Shown: in pieces, positions 37,426 to 45,568 of the stretch
How positions within the stretch are numbered: the first letter of the stretch is position 1
Layout: each line of letters opens with the position of its first letter
Source of the DNA: Candidatus Blautia merdavium
Lineage (GTDB): Bacteria > Bacillota > Clostridia > Lachnospirales > Lachnospiraceae
Assembly: GCA_019119975.1 (NCBI GenBank)
Contig: DWVZ01000026.1
Location: 1 to 47,563, forward strand
Direction of reading: 5' to 3'
Length of the DNA stretch: 47,563 bases
Made by a program: the position numbers and the translations under genes
Notes under the pieces: generated by a model
Seen by the model: the letters and a program-made list of their open reading frames with translations, nothing else
What the model was told of the DNA's origin: nothing
The model's database searches: none

Positions 37426-38295
37426 ATGAATATGGAAAAACTGATCATCGCCGGCGCCGGACCGGCAGGCGTATCTGCCGCCCTGTATGCCGTACGTTCC
37501 GGCATCACGCCCCTTGTACTCCATAAAGGAGCCGGCGCTTTAGAAAAAGCAGCGAAGATAGAAAATTATTACGGTCTTCCCAAGCCGATCTCCGGCAGAG
37601 AGCTTTATGAAAACGGAATCGCGCAGCTTTCCTCCCTGGAGGTTCCGGTCCTTCAGGAAGAACTTCTGGCAGTGGAATATGACGGCGATTACACCGTGCA
37701 TACTACAGCAAATACTTATCACACCCGCTCCCTGATCCTTGCCACCGGAACCAAACGCAACACCCTGTCCCTGAAGGAACTGAAGAAATACGAAGGCAGC
37801 GGCATCAGCTACTGCGCCATCTGCGACGGGTTCTTTTACCGGGGCAAGGAAGTGGCTGTGCTGGGAAATGGTGTCTATGCCCTCCATGAAGCCCAGGTGT
37901 TAGAACCTCTCGCCTCGAAAGTCACCATTCTCACTAATGGAAAAGAGGCGTCTTTTTCCCGGGATTCCCTGGGCAGCATCCAGGTAGAAACCAGGAAGAT
38001 CATCAGCGCCGGAGGAGAGGCATCTCTTTCCTATGTAGAATTGGAAGACCATACCCGCTTTCCTCTGTCTGGTCTGTTTGTAGCGCTGGGCACTGCGGAC
38101 AGCACAGATATCGCAAGGAAGCTGGGACTTGTCATGGAAAACAATCATATCGTCATAGAGCCGGATACCAGTACCGCCCTTCCGGGGCTCTTTGCCGCCG
38201 GAGACTGCACAGGCGGACTTTTGCAGGTATCAAAAGCGGTCTACGAAGGCGCCCTTGCCGGGACAAAAGCGGTAAACTATTTAAAAACGCTGTAA
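37426..38295 (+). CDS. Thioredoxin-reductase-like flavoprotein lacking the NADPH signature
   Basis: A 289-residue FAD protein of the low-molecular-weight thioredoxin reductase family. FAD motifs IAGAGPAGVSAALYA and GLFAAGDCTGG are present, and the redox pair is Cys130/Cys133 in SYCAICDG. The second Rossmann loop is GNGVYALHEA rather than GGGxSAxEE, and the HRRxxxR motif that holds the NADPH 2'-phosphate is absent (ILTNGKEASFSR). It may use NADH, ferredoxin or another donor, as in the ferredoxin-dependent flavin thioredoxin reductases of clostridia. I chose ATG 37426 over TTG 37417 by ribosome binding site spacing. A thioredoxin gene follows 221 bp later. Confidence 0.88.
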   Translation: MNMEKLIIAGAGPAGVSAALYAVRSGITPLVLHKGAGALEKAAKIENYYGLPKPISGRELYENGIAQLSSLEVPVLQEELLAVEYDGDYTVHTTANTYHTRSLILATGTKRNTLSLKELKKYEGSGISYCAICDGFFYRGKEVAVLGNGVYALHEAQVLEPLASKVTILTNGKEASFSRDSLGSIQVETRKIISAGGEASLSYVELEDHTRFPLSGLFVALGTADSTDIARKLGLVMENNHIVIEPDTSTALPGLFAAGDCTGGLLQVSKAVYEGALAGTKAVNYLKTL

Positions 38296-38516
38296 ACAGC
38301 AGGACCGCTCTTTTGAAAAGAGGCTGAAGTAAAAAGAGCTGAAGAAATGTGATTTTGTTACAGACAAATGTCCGGTTTCCGTTTATACTGAAAGCAAGAT
38401 CAGTTCTCTGACAGGAAAAATAAAAACAGAAAAACAAGCAACAAGATGGATAATTCCTTACTGGCTGTAAGGGAGATGAACCATAACTAGTTGTAGTAGT
38501 AAAGGAGAGAAGAATT

Positions 38517-38825
38517 ATGGCAATGGAAATTACATCTGCAAATTTTGAACAGGAAGTATTAAACTCCCCCGTACCGGTACTGGTAGACTTCTGGGCGTCC
38601 TGGTGTATGCCCTGCAAAATGCTGGCGCCGGCGATCGAAGAACTTTCCCAGGAAGCAAACGGCGCATACAAAGTAGGAAAGATCGATGTGGACGCCGCTC
38701 CTGATCTGGCAGCCCGGTTTGGTGTGATGAACATCCCCACTGTCCTGGTGTTTCAGGGCGGGCAGGTCGTAAAGAAATCCGTGGGCGTTGTGCCCAAGCA
38801 GCAGCTGGCAGATCTGTTGAAATAA
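38517..38825 (+). CDS. trxA: Thioredoxin with a WCMPC active site
   Basis: A 102-residue thioredoxin. VDFWASWCMPCKMLAP places the redox cysteines at 30 and 33, with Met in place of the usual Gly. The cis-proline loop is NIPTVLVF. The start ATG has AAAGGAG upstream. It lies 221 bp after the reductase-like gene. That gap holds only a small CCTTAC/GTAAGG hairpin and no clear promoter, so it may be transcribed with the reductase or on its own. Likely partner of the upstream flavoprotein. Confidence 0.93.
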   Translation: MAMEITSANFEQEVLNSPVPVLVDFWASWCMPCKMLAPAIEELSQEANGAYKVGKIDVDAAPDLAARFGVMNIPTVLVFQGGQVVKKSVGVVPKQQLADLLK

Positions 38826-38897
38826 ACTGCCGAAATAAGCTGCCGAAGCAGCGGATTTCTCACAGCAACAAGAACTGCATTCTTTTATAACAATCCC

Positions 38898-38955
38898 AAA
38901 AGCCGGAAAAGAGTTTCCAGGTACCAACGTACCTTTCCTCTCTTTTCCGGCTTTT
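38898..38955. terminator. Bidirectional terminator between trxA and the UroD-family gene
   Basis: AAAAGCCGGAAAAGAG pairs perfectly with CTCTTTTCCGGCTTTT (16 bp). The loop contains a nested GGTAC/GTACC. A and T runs on both sides serve the converging genes. Confidence 0.88.
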
Positions 38956-38984
38956 ACTTCTCCACGCAGGAAACTTCTCTTATG

Positions 38985-40241
38985 TCAGCGGTCTCCGTTA
39001 AACTCTTTCACTGCCTCCACCATAGCGACAATGTTTTTCACCGGCACATTTGCCTGGATGTTATGAATGGTATTGAAAATATACCCTCCGTCTTTTGAAA
39101 AGATATCCAGCCTTTCCAGTACCTGCTCCCGGACCTGTTCCGGTGTGCCAAAGGGCAGGATGTTCTGTGTGTCCACACCGCCGCCCCAGAATAAGATATC
39201 CTTTCCATAAGTCTCTTTTAATTTCCTGGGTTCCATTCCTTCCGCAGAGCACTGCACCGGATTGACTGCGTCAAAGCCTCCCTCAATGAGATAAGGAAGA
39301 ATGGGGAAAATACCGCCGCAGCAGTGTTTCAGTGTTTTCCAGGTGGTATGTTCATGGATCCAGTCATTCACCTTTTTATAATAAGGCATGTAGATTTCCT
39401 TAAAGGTTTCCGGATTGATCAGCGGACCTCTCTGCGTCCCGAAATCTGTCCCGCACAGAAACATCACATCAATGTCGCTTCCAAAAGCATCCCAGTATTT
39501 CTGCAGATTCTGAATTACGATATCTGTGCCCTTTTCAAAGACCTCCTCCACATACTCCGGATATAGGAGAGGCGCTGTGTACCACTCTTCAATGCTTCGG
39601 ATTCCCCTGGGATTTTTCAGGTTGGGTCCGGGAATATTATTGGCATCTCCAAGACCGAAATATCCGGGAGCTACCTGGATGGCGCGGCCGCCTGCCTTTA
39701 CCTCCTCCAGGACCTTTTTATGGTAGGCGATCTGTTCATCAGACACCAGCATATAATCTTCCACATTCTCATCCGGATCTGCTTCATCCTCATCAAACTC
39801 CGGGGACCTTGTCAGATTGTCAAAGTAAAATCCATTGGCTGGCATATGTCCGGAAGGTTTGCAGGAGGTATCTCCCTGAGGATAGACATAATAGCCGCCT
39901 CTGCCGTCCTCCGTCACTGCCGCGTCGGATGGGATCAGGATCTTAACCCCGTGGTATTCCCATTCCTTCCAGTCTGTATTGGTATGCCCGTAGGTATCTC
40001 CGTAATTGTACAGCTGCTGTACGTCACAGCCCAGGCAGTCTGCCAGATCCGGCTCCACATAGGCAGTCATAGTAGACATATCATTGATCTTCGGCGGACG
40101 GTATTCCAGTCCATAGTATTTTCTCAGCTCATCCAGCACTGCTGCATTGATCATGGAGCAGTTCATACCGCCGAAATCCACCGGAACCTTATCAGGCTGT
40201 TTGTGGGCAAACGCAGCCTGCACCCTTTCTTTTGATGTCAT
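38985..40241 (-). CDS. Uroporphyrinogen decarboxylase family protein (methyltransferase-like)
   Basis: A 418-residue TIM-barrel protein of the UroD/MtaA/CmuA superfamily. It begins MTSKERVQAAFAHKQPDKVP, typical of the non-heme branch. The zinc or cobalamin-methyl-transfer type motif KHCCGG is present, with GFDAVNPVQ and FWGGGVDTQ later. It lacks the usual heme-pathway context, so decarboxylation of uroporphyrinogen is unlikely. Such proteins often act with corrinoid proteins or have unknown roles, and no corrinoid protein is nearby. It is divergent from an AraC-type regulator 150 bp away, which probably controls it. Methoxylated or other methyl-donor substrates are only a guess. Confidence 0.85.
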   Translation of the reverse strand: MTSKERVQAAFAHKQPDKVPVDFGGMNCSMINAAVLDELRKYYGLEYRPPKINDMSTMTAYVEPDLADCLGCDVQQLYNYGDTYGHTNTDWKEWEYHGVKILIPSDAAVTEDGRGGYYVYPQGDTSCKPSGHMPANGFYFDNLTRSPEFDEDEADPDENVEDYMLVSDEQIAYHKKVLEEVKAGGRAIQVAPGYFGLGDANNIPGPNLKNPRGIRSIEEWYTAPLLYPEYVEEVFEKGTDIVIQNLQKYWDAFGSDIDVMFLCGTDFGTQRGPLINPETFKEIYMPYYKKVNDWIHEHTTWKTLKHCCGGIFPILPYLIEGGFDAVNPVQCSAEGMEPRKLKETYGKDILFWGGGVDTQNILPFGTPEQVREQVLERLDIFSKDGGYIFNTIHNIQANVPVKNIVAMVEAVKEFNGDR

Positions 40242-40285
40242 ATCGCATCCCCCAATCTAATATTTTTGTGCTGTGTCTCTTTCTC

Positions 40286-40313
40286 TTGCATGAATCCTGT
40301 TACTATGTATAAT
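40286..40313 (+). promoter_or_regulatory. Promoter of the second AraC-type regulator gene
   Basis: TTGCAT (40286-40291), a 16-nt spacer and TATAAT (40308-40313), about 78 nt before the ATG. A small GCAGT/ACTGC hairpin lies in the leader. Confidence 0.65.
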
Positions 40314-40390
40314 ATAAGAAAAGAGCAGTTTTTTCACTGCCCGCATTTGCCCTTAAATATACATTTTGTGCTCCAAGAAAGGAAATCCTG

Positions 40391-41296
40391 ATGAACCCGG
40401 AAGAATTGAAAAAGAAAGTTGTGATCCCCAACGAACGGGGTGTATTGGATAAGAAAGGAATTTATTTTTCTTCCCCCTCTGCCTTTGCCAGAGAGCATCT
40501 GTTTTTTGTCCTCCTGGGAGCGGAGTTTACCTGCACCTTTCCCTATCAGATCCGCAGACAGGGGCTGGAGCTGTTCCTGGCTTTCCGCATTCTGTCCGGC
40601 GAACTGCATTTTGAATATGAAAACTTATGCTTTTGCGCCAGACAGGGCGATATCGTATTCCTGGACTGCCAGAAACCTCACTACTACTATGCCAAAGATA
40701 AGGTCTGCTTCCAGTTTTTCCACTTCGCCGGAAACTGTTCCCAGGCATACGTGGATCTGCTTTATGAAAAACAGCAGAAAAGAGCATCTCTGTCTTCTCC
40801 TGCATCAGGAGCCCTCTTTCCTGCTGATTCAAACGCCTGCGGAGTTTTTTCCCAAATTCTGGAGGAACTGTCCCTCTCACAGCCGAAGGAACACCGTCTC
40901 TCCTATCTGCTCCATACCCTTTTCGGCATTCTGGCGGCGGAAGAAGAGCCTTCCTATCCTCTCTGCATCGCTCAATCCATCGCCTTTATGCAGGAACACT
41001 ACCGGGAGCCTGTGTCTGTAGATGACATTGCTGCCAGCGCTGCCCTGAGCAAATACCATTTTTCCCGGCTCTTCCGTGAAAAGACCGGTGTCTCACCTCA
41101 TGAGTACCTTTCCTCCCTGCGGCTGCAGCATGCCAGGAAACTGATCCTGGAGACCTCTCTCTCAGTGGAAGATATTGCTTCCAGATGCGGCTTTTCCACA
41201 GCTTCACATTTCATCCGCGCTTTTAAAAAAGAAATGGAATTCACTCCTGCCGCTTACCGGAAATATTTTGATCCTTCCGGTTTTCAAAAGCTGTAG
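40391..41296 (+). CDS. AraC family transcriptional regulator
   Basis: A 301-residue regulator. The N-terminal half is a cupin-like sensor domain (LSGELHFEYENLCFCARQGD). The C-terminus has two AraC helix-turn-helix motifs, VDDIAASAALSKYHFSRLFR and VEDIASRCGFSTASHFIRAF, followed by FTPAAYRKYF. It is divergent from the UroD-family gene, its probable target. Its last 13 bases overlap tail-to-tail with the MFS transporter gene. Effector unknown. Confidence 0.9.
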   Translation: MNPEELKKKVVIPNERGVLDKKGIYFSSPSAFAREHLFFVLLGAEFTCTFPYQIRRQGLELFLAFRILSGELHFEYENLCFCARQGDIVFLDCQKPHYYYAKDKVCFQFFHFAGNCSQAYVDLLYEKQQKRASLSSPASGALFPADSNACGVFSQILEELSLSQPKEHRLSYLLHTLFGILAAEEEPSYPLCIAQSIAFMQEHYREPVSVDDIAASAALSKYHFSRLFREKTGVSPHEYLSSLRLQHARKLILETSLSVEDIASRCGFSTASHFIRAFKKEMEFTPAAYRKYFDPSGFQKL

Positions 41297-42567
41297 AGCT
41301 CCTGCCTGCGAAGCGTTTTCTCATAGGCTTTCACTGACTGCCGAAAGACCAGCGCCACTGCACCCGCTCCTGCTGCCGCCAAAAGGAAGATCACCCATTC
41401 CTGCCCTTTCAGAGTTTCAAAGAGAACTCCGTACATAGCCTGACCGACAGGCTGGGAGCAGGTACAGATGGCATAGATCCAGGCAATCACCTTTCCCACT
41501 AAGGTCTCCGGCGTGATCTGCTGGATATACGCCATCAGCCCCACGGTAAACATGGACGAAAGCACCATAATCAGGAAACAGCTGGCAGTCAGCACCAGAT
41601 ACTGCAGTTCCCCCGAAATCCCGGATTTCAGCGCCACAGCCGTAGGCAGAAGCAAAAGGCAGGCTCCCATAAGAAACTTCCAGCTTTTTGCAATCGAAAA
41701 CTTTTCTCCGAACACCGCACTTAAAATTCCTCCTGCAATCCCACCCAGGGCAAGGGCTCCTTCCGTATAGCCCAAAAGCCGGTCCGGATCCGCACTGTGG
41801 AACACCAGGACCTGGGTCACCAGCACCGGTGTACCGATGATCTGAAGCGCGCTGAGCACCAGATTGAAAAATGCCAGCACCACAGTAAGCTTTCCGATAA
41901 ATTTCTGTTCCTTTCCGATAAAACAGATGCTTTCCTTCAGATCCCCCAGGACCGTGCCCAGGATCCCCTTCTCCGTTTTCTGCGAAGATACCGGCATATG
42001 GATAAACAGCTCCATCACAGCGGAGCAGAAAAAGCATAGCACGCTAAAGACCAGAATGGGAAACAGCCCTCCCACGCTGTAGCAGATGCCGCCCAGAACC
42101 GGTCCCAAAAGCCCGGAAAGGGAGGACACCAGATTGATCACCGCATTGGCTGAAACCATCTTTTCCTTCTCCACCAGCACCGGTATGCTTGCCTGGACAG
42201 AAGGCTGGTAAAAGCCGGAAATTCCGTACAGGAATATCATGACCACAAGAATCGCCGCCACAAGGCTGACACTGTCGTATACCAGCAGAAATACCAGGAG
42301 CATTGCCGCTGTAAAGAAATCCAGACATGCCATGATATTTTTCTTATTCAGTCTGTCCGCAGCCGCCCCGCCCAGGGGAGACATAAGAAACATCGGCAGG
42401 AAGGACAGCGCCACAATGCCGCCGAAAACAGCGGGAGAATTGGTTATATGCAGCAGATGCAGGGGGAGCGCAAACCGCAGCACCGCATTTCCCAGCAAAG
42501 ATATGATCTGCCCGATCACAACAAGGATAAAATCTCTTCCCATAGCTTTTTTCGTCTTTTTTTCCAT
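41284..42567 (-). CDS. MFS transporter, DHA3-like (macrolide-efflux type)
   Basis: A 427-residue transporter with about 12 membrane helices. The loop after helix 2 is GGAAADRLNKKNIM, the MFS A-motif region, and the architecture resembles the DHA3 drug exporters. ATG 42567 has AAAGGAGG 9 nt upstream. It lies 33 bp after the LiaF-like gene on the same strand, so it is probably the third gene of a lytTR-liaF-MFS operon. The substrate is unknown; context suggests export of a cell-envelope-active compound. Confidence 0.9.
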   Translation of the reverse strand: MEKKTKKAMGRDFILVVIGQIISLLGNAVLRFALPLHLLHITNSPAVFGGIVALSFLPMFLMSPLGGAAADRLNKKNIMACLDFFTAAMLLVFLLVYDSVSLVAAILVVMIFLYGISGFYQPSVQASIPVLVEKEKMVSANAVINLVSSLSGLLGPVLGGICYSVGGLFPILVFSVLCFFCSAVMELFIHMPVSSQKTEKGILGTVLGDLKESICFIGKEQKFIGKLTVVLAFFNLVLSALQIIGTPVLVTQVLVFHSADPDRLLGYTEGALALGGIAGGILSAVFGEKFSIAKSWKFLMGACLLLLPTAVALKSGISGELQYLVLTASCFLIMVLSSMFTVGLMAYIQQITPETLVGKVIAWIYAICTCSQPVGQAMYGVLFETLKGQEWVIFLLAAAGAGAVALVFRQSVKAYEKTLRRQELYSF

Positions 42568-42600
42568 AAACAGCAGCCTCCTTTTCTCCGTTTCATCCGT

Positions 42601-43389
42601 TTAAATATAAATAATCTCCACCCCGGACAGCTTCACATCCCCTGTGAGGATCAGCGTGGTCTCTCCCGGGCTTCGCCGGTTATTCTTTTCGTCAATCCCT
42701 GCCATCAGCACATTGGCACTGTTCAGAATTTTCCAGTCAGAAGGCACATACAGCTGTATTCCTGCACAAAATAGATCCAGCTCCAGAACAGCTCTCCCAC
42801 TTTTGATCATTGCATTGTCCAGGTAGATGGTACAGCCTCCGAATTTGCATTCTACCCTCGCCCGGCAAAAATCTTCCGAATTGACGTATTTGATGCTCTC
42901 TCCAAACCGGGTGACAAACTCCAGGCAGTCGCCGCCGGAGTCCCCTGTTCCCTCCTGGTTTTCCGTATGCTCCTCCTGATCGTCAGGCACGCTGTCCGTC
43001 TCTTCCTGTCCTGGATACAGGTTCTCTGTTATCTCCCGGTACGTTTCCTGCTCACCGTATTTTTCTGTTCTCCAGTCCCCGTTCTTTTTTCCGGGATTTC
43101 TTATGATGGAGATGCCAATGGTTCCCAGAAGCGCGGCTCCCAGGGCTGTCCACGGGGAAACTCCGGTGATGCCCAGCGGCTCATCAAAGATGATATATAA
43201 AAATGCCAGTGAGAAAAGGACTCCCGCAGGCTGCCGGTACACGATGCCGCTGATGAACATTGCCCCGAAAAACACTGCAAACACCAGGCTCCATACAGAA
43301 ATTTCCTTCAGGATCCCCAGCTGTCCCACTACCAGCAGGACAGCTGCCGCGATAAAAATTGTTCCCCAAAACCAGTTTCCTTTTTTCAT
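42601..43389 (-). CDS. LiaF-like membrane protein with a C-terminal envelope-stress domain
   Basis: A 262-residue protein. Four membrane helices lie in the first 100 residues (WFWGTIFIAAAVLLVVGQLG and following). An acidic linker (residues about 115-155) leads to a beta-rich C-terminal domain of the LiaF type (KFGGCTIYLDNAMI, LDLFCAGIQLYVP). In Bacillus LiaF holds back a two-component system in response to cell-wall damage. Here no histidine kinase is adjacent, and the partner is a LytTR regulator whose gene ends 6 bp upstream. The MFS gene follows. Confidence 0.85.
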   Translation of the reverse strand: MKKGNWFWGTIFIAAAVLLVVGQLGILKEISVWSLVFAVFFGAMFISGIVYRQPAGVLFSLAFLYIIFDEPLGITGVSPWTALGAALLGTIGISIIRNPGKKNGDWRTEKYGEQETYREITENLYPGQEETDSVPDDQEEHTENQEGTGDSGGDCLEFVTRFGESIKYVNSEDFCRARVECKFGGCTIYLDNAMIKSGRAVLELDLFCAGIQLYVPSDWKILNSANVLMAGIDEKNNRRSPGETTLILTGDVKLSGVEIIYI

Positions 43390-43395
43390 ACTTCT

Positions 43396-43848
43396 TTACC
43401 TCTTTTCTTCCAGCCGGTTTCTCAGCGGTTTATAATAATGTCTGGACACATACACCTGCTTATAGGATTTCTGAAACTGTACCGTACAGGAGGTGCTCAC
43501 AGACCGGTTAATGGCATAAATGCTTTTGATATTCAATATGGTGGATTTGGACACCCGCATAAAATATCCGGGAAGGAGTTCTTCTAACTCATAAAGCCTG
43601 TATTTGCTCTTGTAGGCATCATCGGCTGTATGGGCATAAATCTCGTCTCCGTCTGTTTCAAAAAACAAAATTTTTCTCAGCGGAAGATAATACTCCGTAT
43701 CTCCCTTTAAGAATCTCATGGTCTTTTCCCTGGCTGCCGCTTCTGCCACCGCAGTCTGGATCCTCCGGATCCTCTCATCCAGTACAGGGCTTCGGATAAT
43801 GACTTCTTCTTCCTGGATTTTTTCGTCAATCTCAATTCGTATCTTCAT
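43396..43848 (-). CDS. LytTR-type DNA-binding regulator
   Basis: A 150-residue regulator with a C-terminal LytTR domain (about residues 45-145): LPLRKILFFETDGDEIYAHT, YELEELLPGYFMRVSKSTI and LNIKSIYAI. It has no receiver domain, so it is not controlled by phosphorylation. In such stand-alone LytTR proteins the adjacent membrane protein is often the inhibitor, here probably the LiaF-like protein. The upstream region carries two GGTAAG/CTTACC direct repeats 21 bp apart just before its -35 box, which suggests autoregulation. Confidence 0.9.
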   Translation of the reverse strand: MKIRIEIDEKIQEEEVIIRSPVLDERIRRIQTAVAEAAAREKTMRFLKGDTEYYLPLRKILFFETDGDEIYAHTADDAYKSKYRLYELEELLPGYFMRVSKSTILNIKSIYAINRSVSTSCTVQFQKSYKQVYVSRHYYKPLRNRLEEKR

Positions 43849-43871
43849 GGTGTCCCCCTTTCCGTACGACT

Positions 43872-43900
43872 ATCTAACCATATTTTTTCCTTTCTGTAAA
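43872..43900 (-). promoter_or_regulatory. Promoter of the lytTR-liaF-MFS operon
   Basis: TTTACA (43895-43900), a 17-nt spacer and TTAGAT (43872-43877) on the minus strand, about 24 nt before the lytTR start. Confidence 0.6.
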
Positions 43901-43909
43901 CACGATTCC

Positions 43910-43936
43910 GGTAAGTGGTCATAATCCCCAGGTAAG
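43910..43936 (-). promoter_or_regulatory. Paired CTTACC direct repeats, candidate LytTR boxes
   Basis: CTTACC (minus strand) at 43931-43936 and 43910-43915, exactly 21 bp apart. The nearer one ends 10 bp before the -35 box. LytTR proteins such as AgrA and ComE bind two direct repeats about two helical turns apart in this position. Binding is inferred. Confidence 0.5.
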
Positions 43937-44030
43937 CGGCAGAAAAACGTCTATTTCCTGCCTCCCGGTATCGGACAGTCTTGCGCTGCCTTTCTCAGAA
44001 AAGTGAAGACAGGACAAAGCGGCGTTAATC

Positions 44031-44092
44031 ACAAAAAAAGAAGAACTCTCCATCCTTTACAGCGGACAAAGAGTTCTTCTTTTTCTTTGTGA
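44031..44092 (-). terminator. Terminator after rarA
   Basis: AAGAAGAACTCT pairs with AGAGTTCTTCTT, followed by TTTTTTTGTG on the minus strand, just after the rarA stop. Confidence 0.88.
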
Positions 44093-44100
44093 ATTTTCCT

Positions 44101-45420
44101 TTATTTTCCGTTTCTTTTCCATTCCCTGATGGCTTCCAGCCTTTCCCTGACGGCTTTTTCCTTCCCCTGGTCTGTGGGATGATAATAGATCCGGTCCTTC
44201 AGGCTGTCCGGCATGCACTGCATATGGGTCAGTTTCTCCTCTGTGTTGTGGGCGTATTCGTATCCTTTTCCATACTGCAGCTCCTTCATCAGTCTGGTAG
44301 GCGCATTGCGCAGGATAAGCGGGACAGGCTCTGCCTTTTTGCTTTTGATGTCTTCCTTACAGCTTTCCCTTGCCCTCAGGACGGCATTGGATTTGGGCGC
44401 CGCAGACAGATAGATCACCGCCTGGGTCAGGTTCAGGTCGCACTCCGGCATTCCCAGAAAGTGACATGCCTGATAGGCAGCCACGGCAACCTGCAGCGCC
44501 TGGCTGTCTGCCAGTCCCACATCCTCACTGGCAAAGCGGATCAGACGTCTGGCGATATACAGAGGATTTTCTCCTCCCTCCAGCATTCTGCTCATCCAGT
44601 AGACCGCAGCGTCCGGGTCGCTGTTTCGCATGGATTTATGGAGGGCAGAGATCAGGTTATAATGCTCCTCCCCGTTTTTATCATACAGAAGAGATTTCCG
44701 GCTGATGCACTGTTCCATTCCCTGGTCTGTGATCGTGATACCATCCATAGTGATCTCACCGTTGAGCACTGCCATCTCCAGAGTATTGAGAGCAGTCCTG
44801 GCATCTCCGTTGGAAAAGGCGGCGATGGCAGCCAGCTGCTGTTCTGTGATCTGTATCCTTTGCTCTCCCAGCCCCGCGGGACTTTCCAGGGCGTGTCTTA
44901 AAAGCTTGATCAGGTCTTTCTCCTCCAGCTCCTTTAGGACGAACACCTTGCATCTGGACAGCAGCGCGGCGTTGACCTCAAAAGAAGGATTCTCCGTGGT
45001 GGCGCCGATCAGGATGATGCTTCCTTTTTCCACAAAGGGAAGGAAGGCATCCTGCTGGGCTTTGTTAAACCGGTGGATCTCATCCAGAAAGAGCACCGTC
45101 TTTTGTCCCATCCGCCTGCGGGTCTCTGCTGCATTCATGACTTCCTTCATTTCCTTGATCCCGCTGGTGACTGCGCTGAAAGGAATGAATTCCGCCTTCG
45201 TCCTCCCTGCAATGATGTTGGCAAGGGTGGTCTTTCCCACGCCCGGCGGTCCCCAGAAAATCATGGAGGAGATCTGATCCTTTTCAATCAGCTGCCTGAG
45301 GATCTTCCCTTTTCCCAGCAAATGCTCCTGCCCGAAAAACTCTTCCAGACTGGCAGGTCTTACCCGCTCTGCCAGCGGGGCAGTCCGCTCCCGGTCGTCA
45401 AATAGCGTTAATTGTTCCAT
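44101..45420 (-). CDS. rarA: Replication-associated recombination protein A (AAA ATPase)
   Basis: RarA/MgsA acts at stalled replication forks. The 439-residue protein has Walker A GPPGVGKTTLANIIAG, Walker B LFLDEIHRFNKAQQD, sensor GATTENPSFEVNAALLSRC and a C-terminal tetramerisation domain with RLIRFASEDVGLADSQAL. Two ATGs lie two codons apart. AGGAGG sits one base before ATG 45426 but 7 nt before ATG 45420, so I choose the second, giving MEQLTLFDD. It is a single-gene unit with its own terminator. Confidence 0.95.
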   Translation of the reverse strand: MEQLTLFDDRERTAPLAERVRPASLEEFFGQEHLLGKGKILRQLIEKDQISSMIFWGPPGVGKTTLANIIAGRTKAEFIPFSAVTSGIKEMKEVMNAAETRRRMGQKTVLFLDEIHRFNKAQQDAFLPFVEKGSIILIGATTENPSFEVNAALLSRCKVFVLKELEEKDLIKLLRHALESPAGLGEQRIQITEQQLAAIAAFSNGDARTALNTLEMAVLNGEITMDGITITDQGMEQCISRKSLLYDKNGEEHYNLISALHKSMRNSDPDAAVYWMSRMLEGGENPLYIARRLIRFASEDVGLADSQALQVAVAAYQACHFLGMPECDLNLTQAVIYLSAAPKSNAVLRARESCKEDIKSKKAEPVPLILRNAPTRLMKELQYGKGYEYAHNTEEKLTHMQCMPDSLKDRIYYHPTDQGKEKAVRERLEAIREWKRNGK

Positions 45421-45487
45421 TTCCATGCCTCCTAAGCTCCGTGCACTTTGCGCATTCCCGCGGTTTCTTCTGTGAACCTTGGAAAAT

Positions 45488-45502
45488 TGCAGAGTCTCTG
45501 CA
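45488..45502. promoter_or_regulatory. Perfect inverted repeat in the rarA leader
   Basis: TGCAGAG-T-CTCTGCA (7-1-7), between the candidate promoter and the rarA start. It does not match the Gram-positive LexA box. It could be an operator or a small mRNA hairpin. Confidence 0.35.
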
Positions 45503-45518
45503 CAGCTTTTCTAAGGCA

Positions 45519-45547
45519 AGTATATCATAACCGGGATAAACTGACAC
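45519..45547 (-). promoter_or_regulatory. Candidate rarA promoter
   Basis: GTGTCA (45542-45547), a 17-nt spacer and TATACT (45519-45524), about 100 nt before the rarA start. Confidence 0.5.
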
Positions 45548-45568
45548 GAAAATCTGTGACGATTTTTC

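Noticed and set aside
45480-45510. LexA/SOS box upstream of rarA
   Set aside because: The palindrome does not match the Gram-positive CGAAC-N4-GTTCG consensus.
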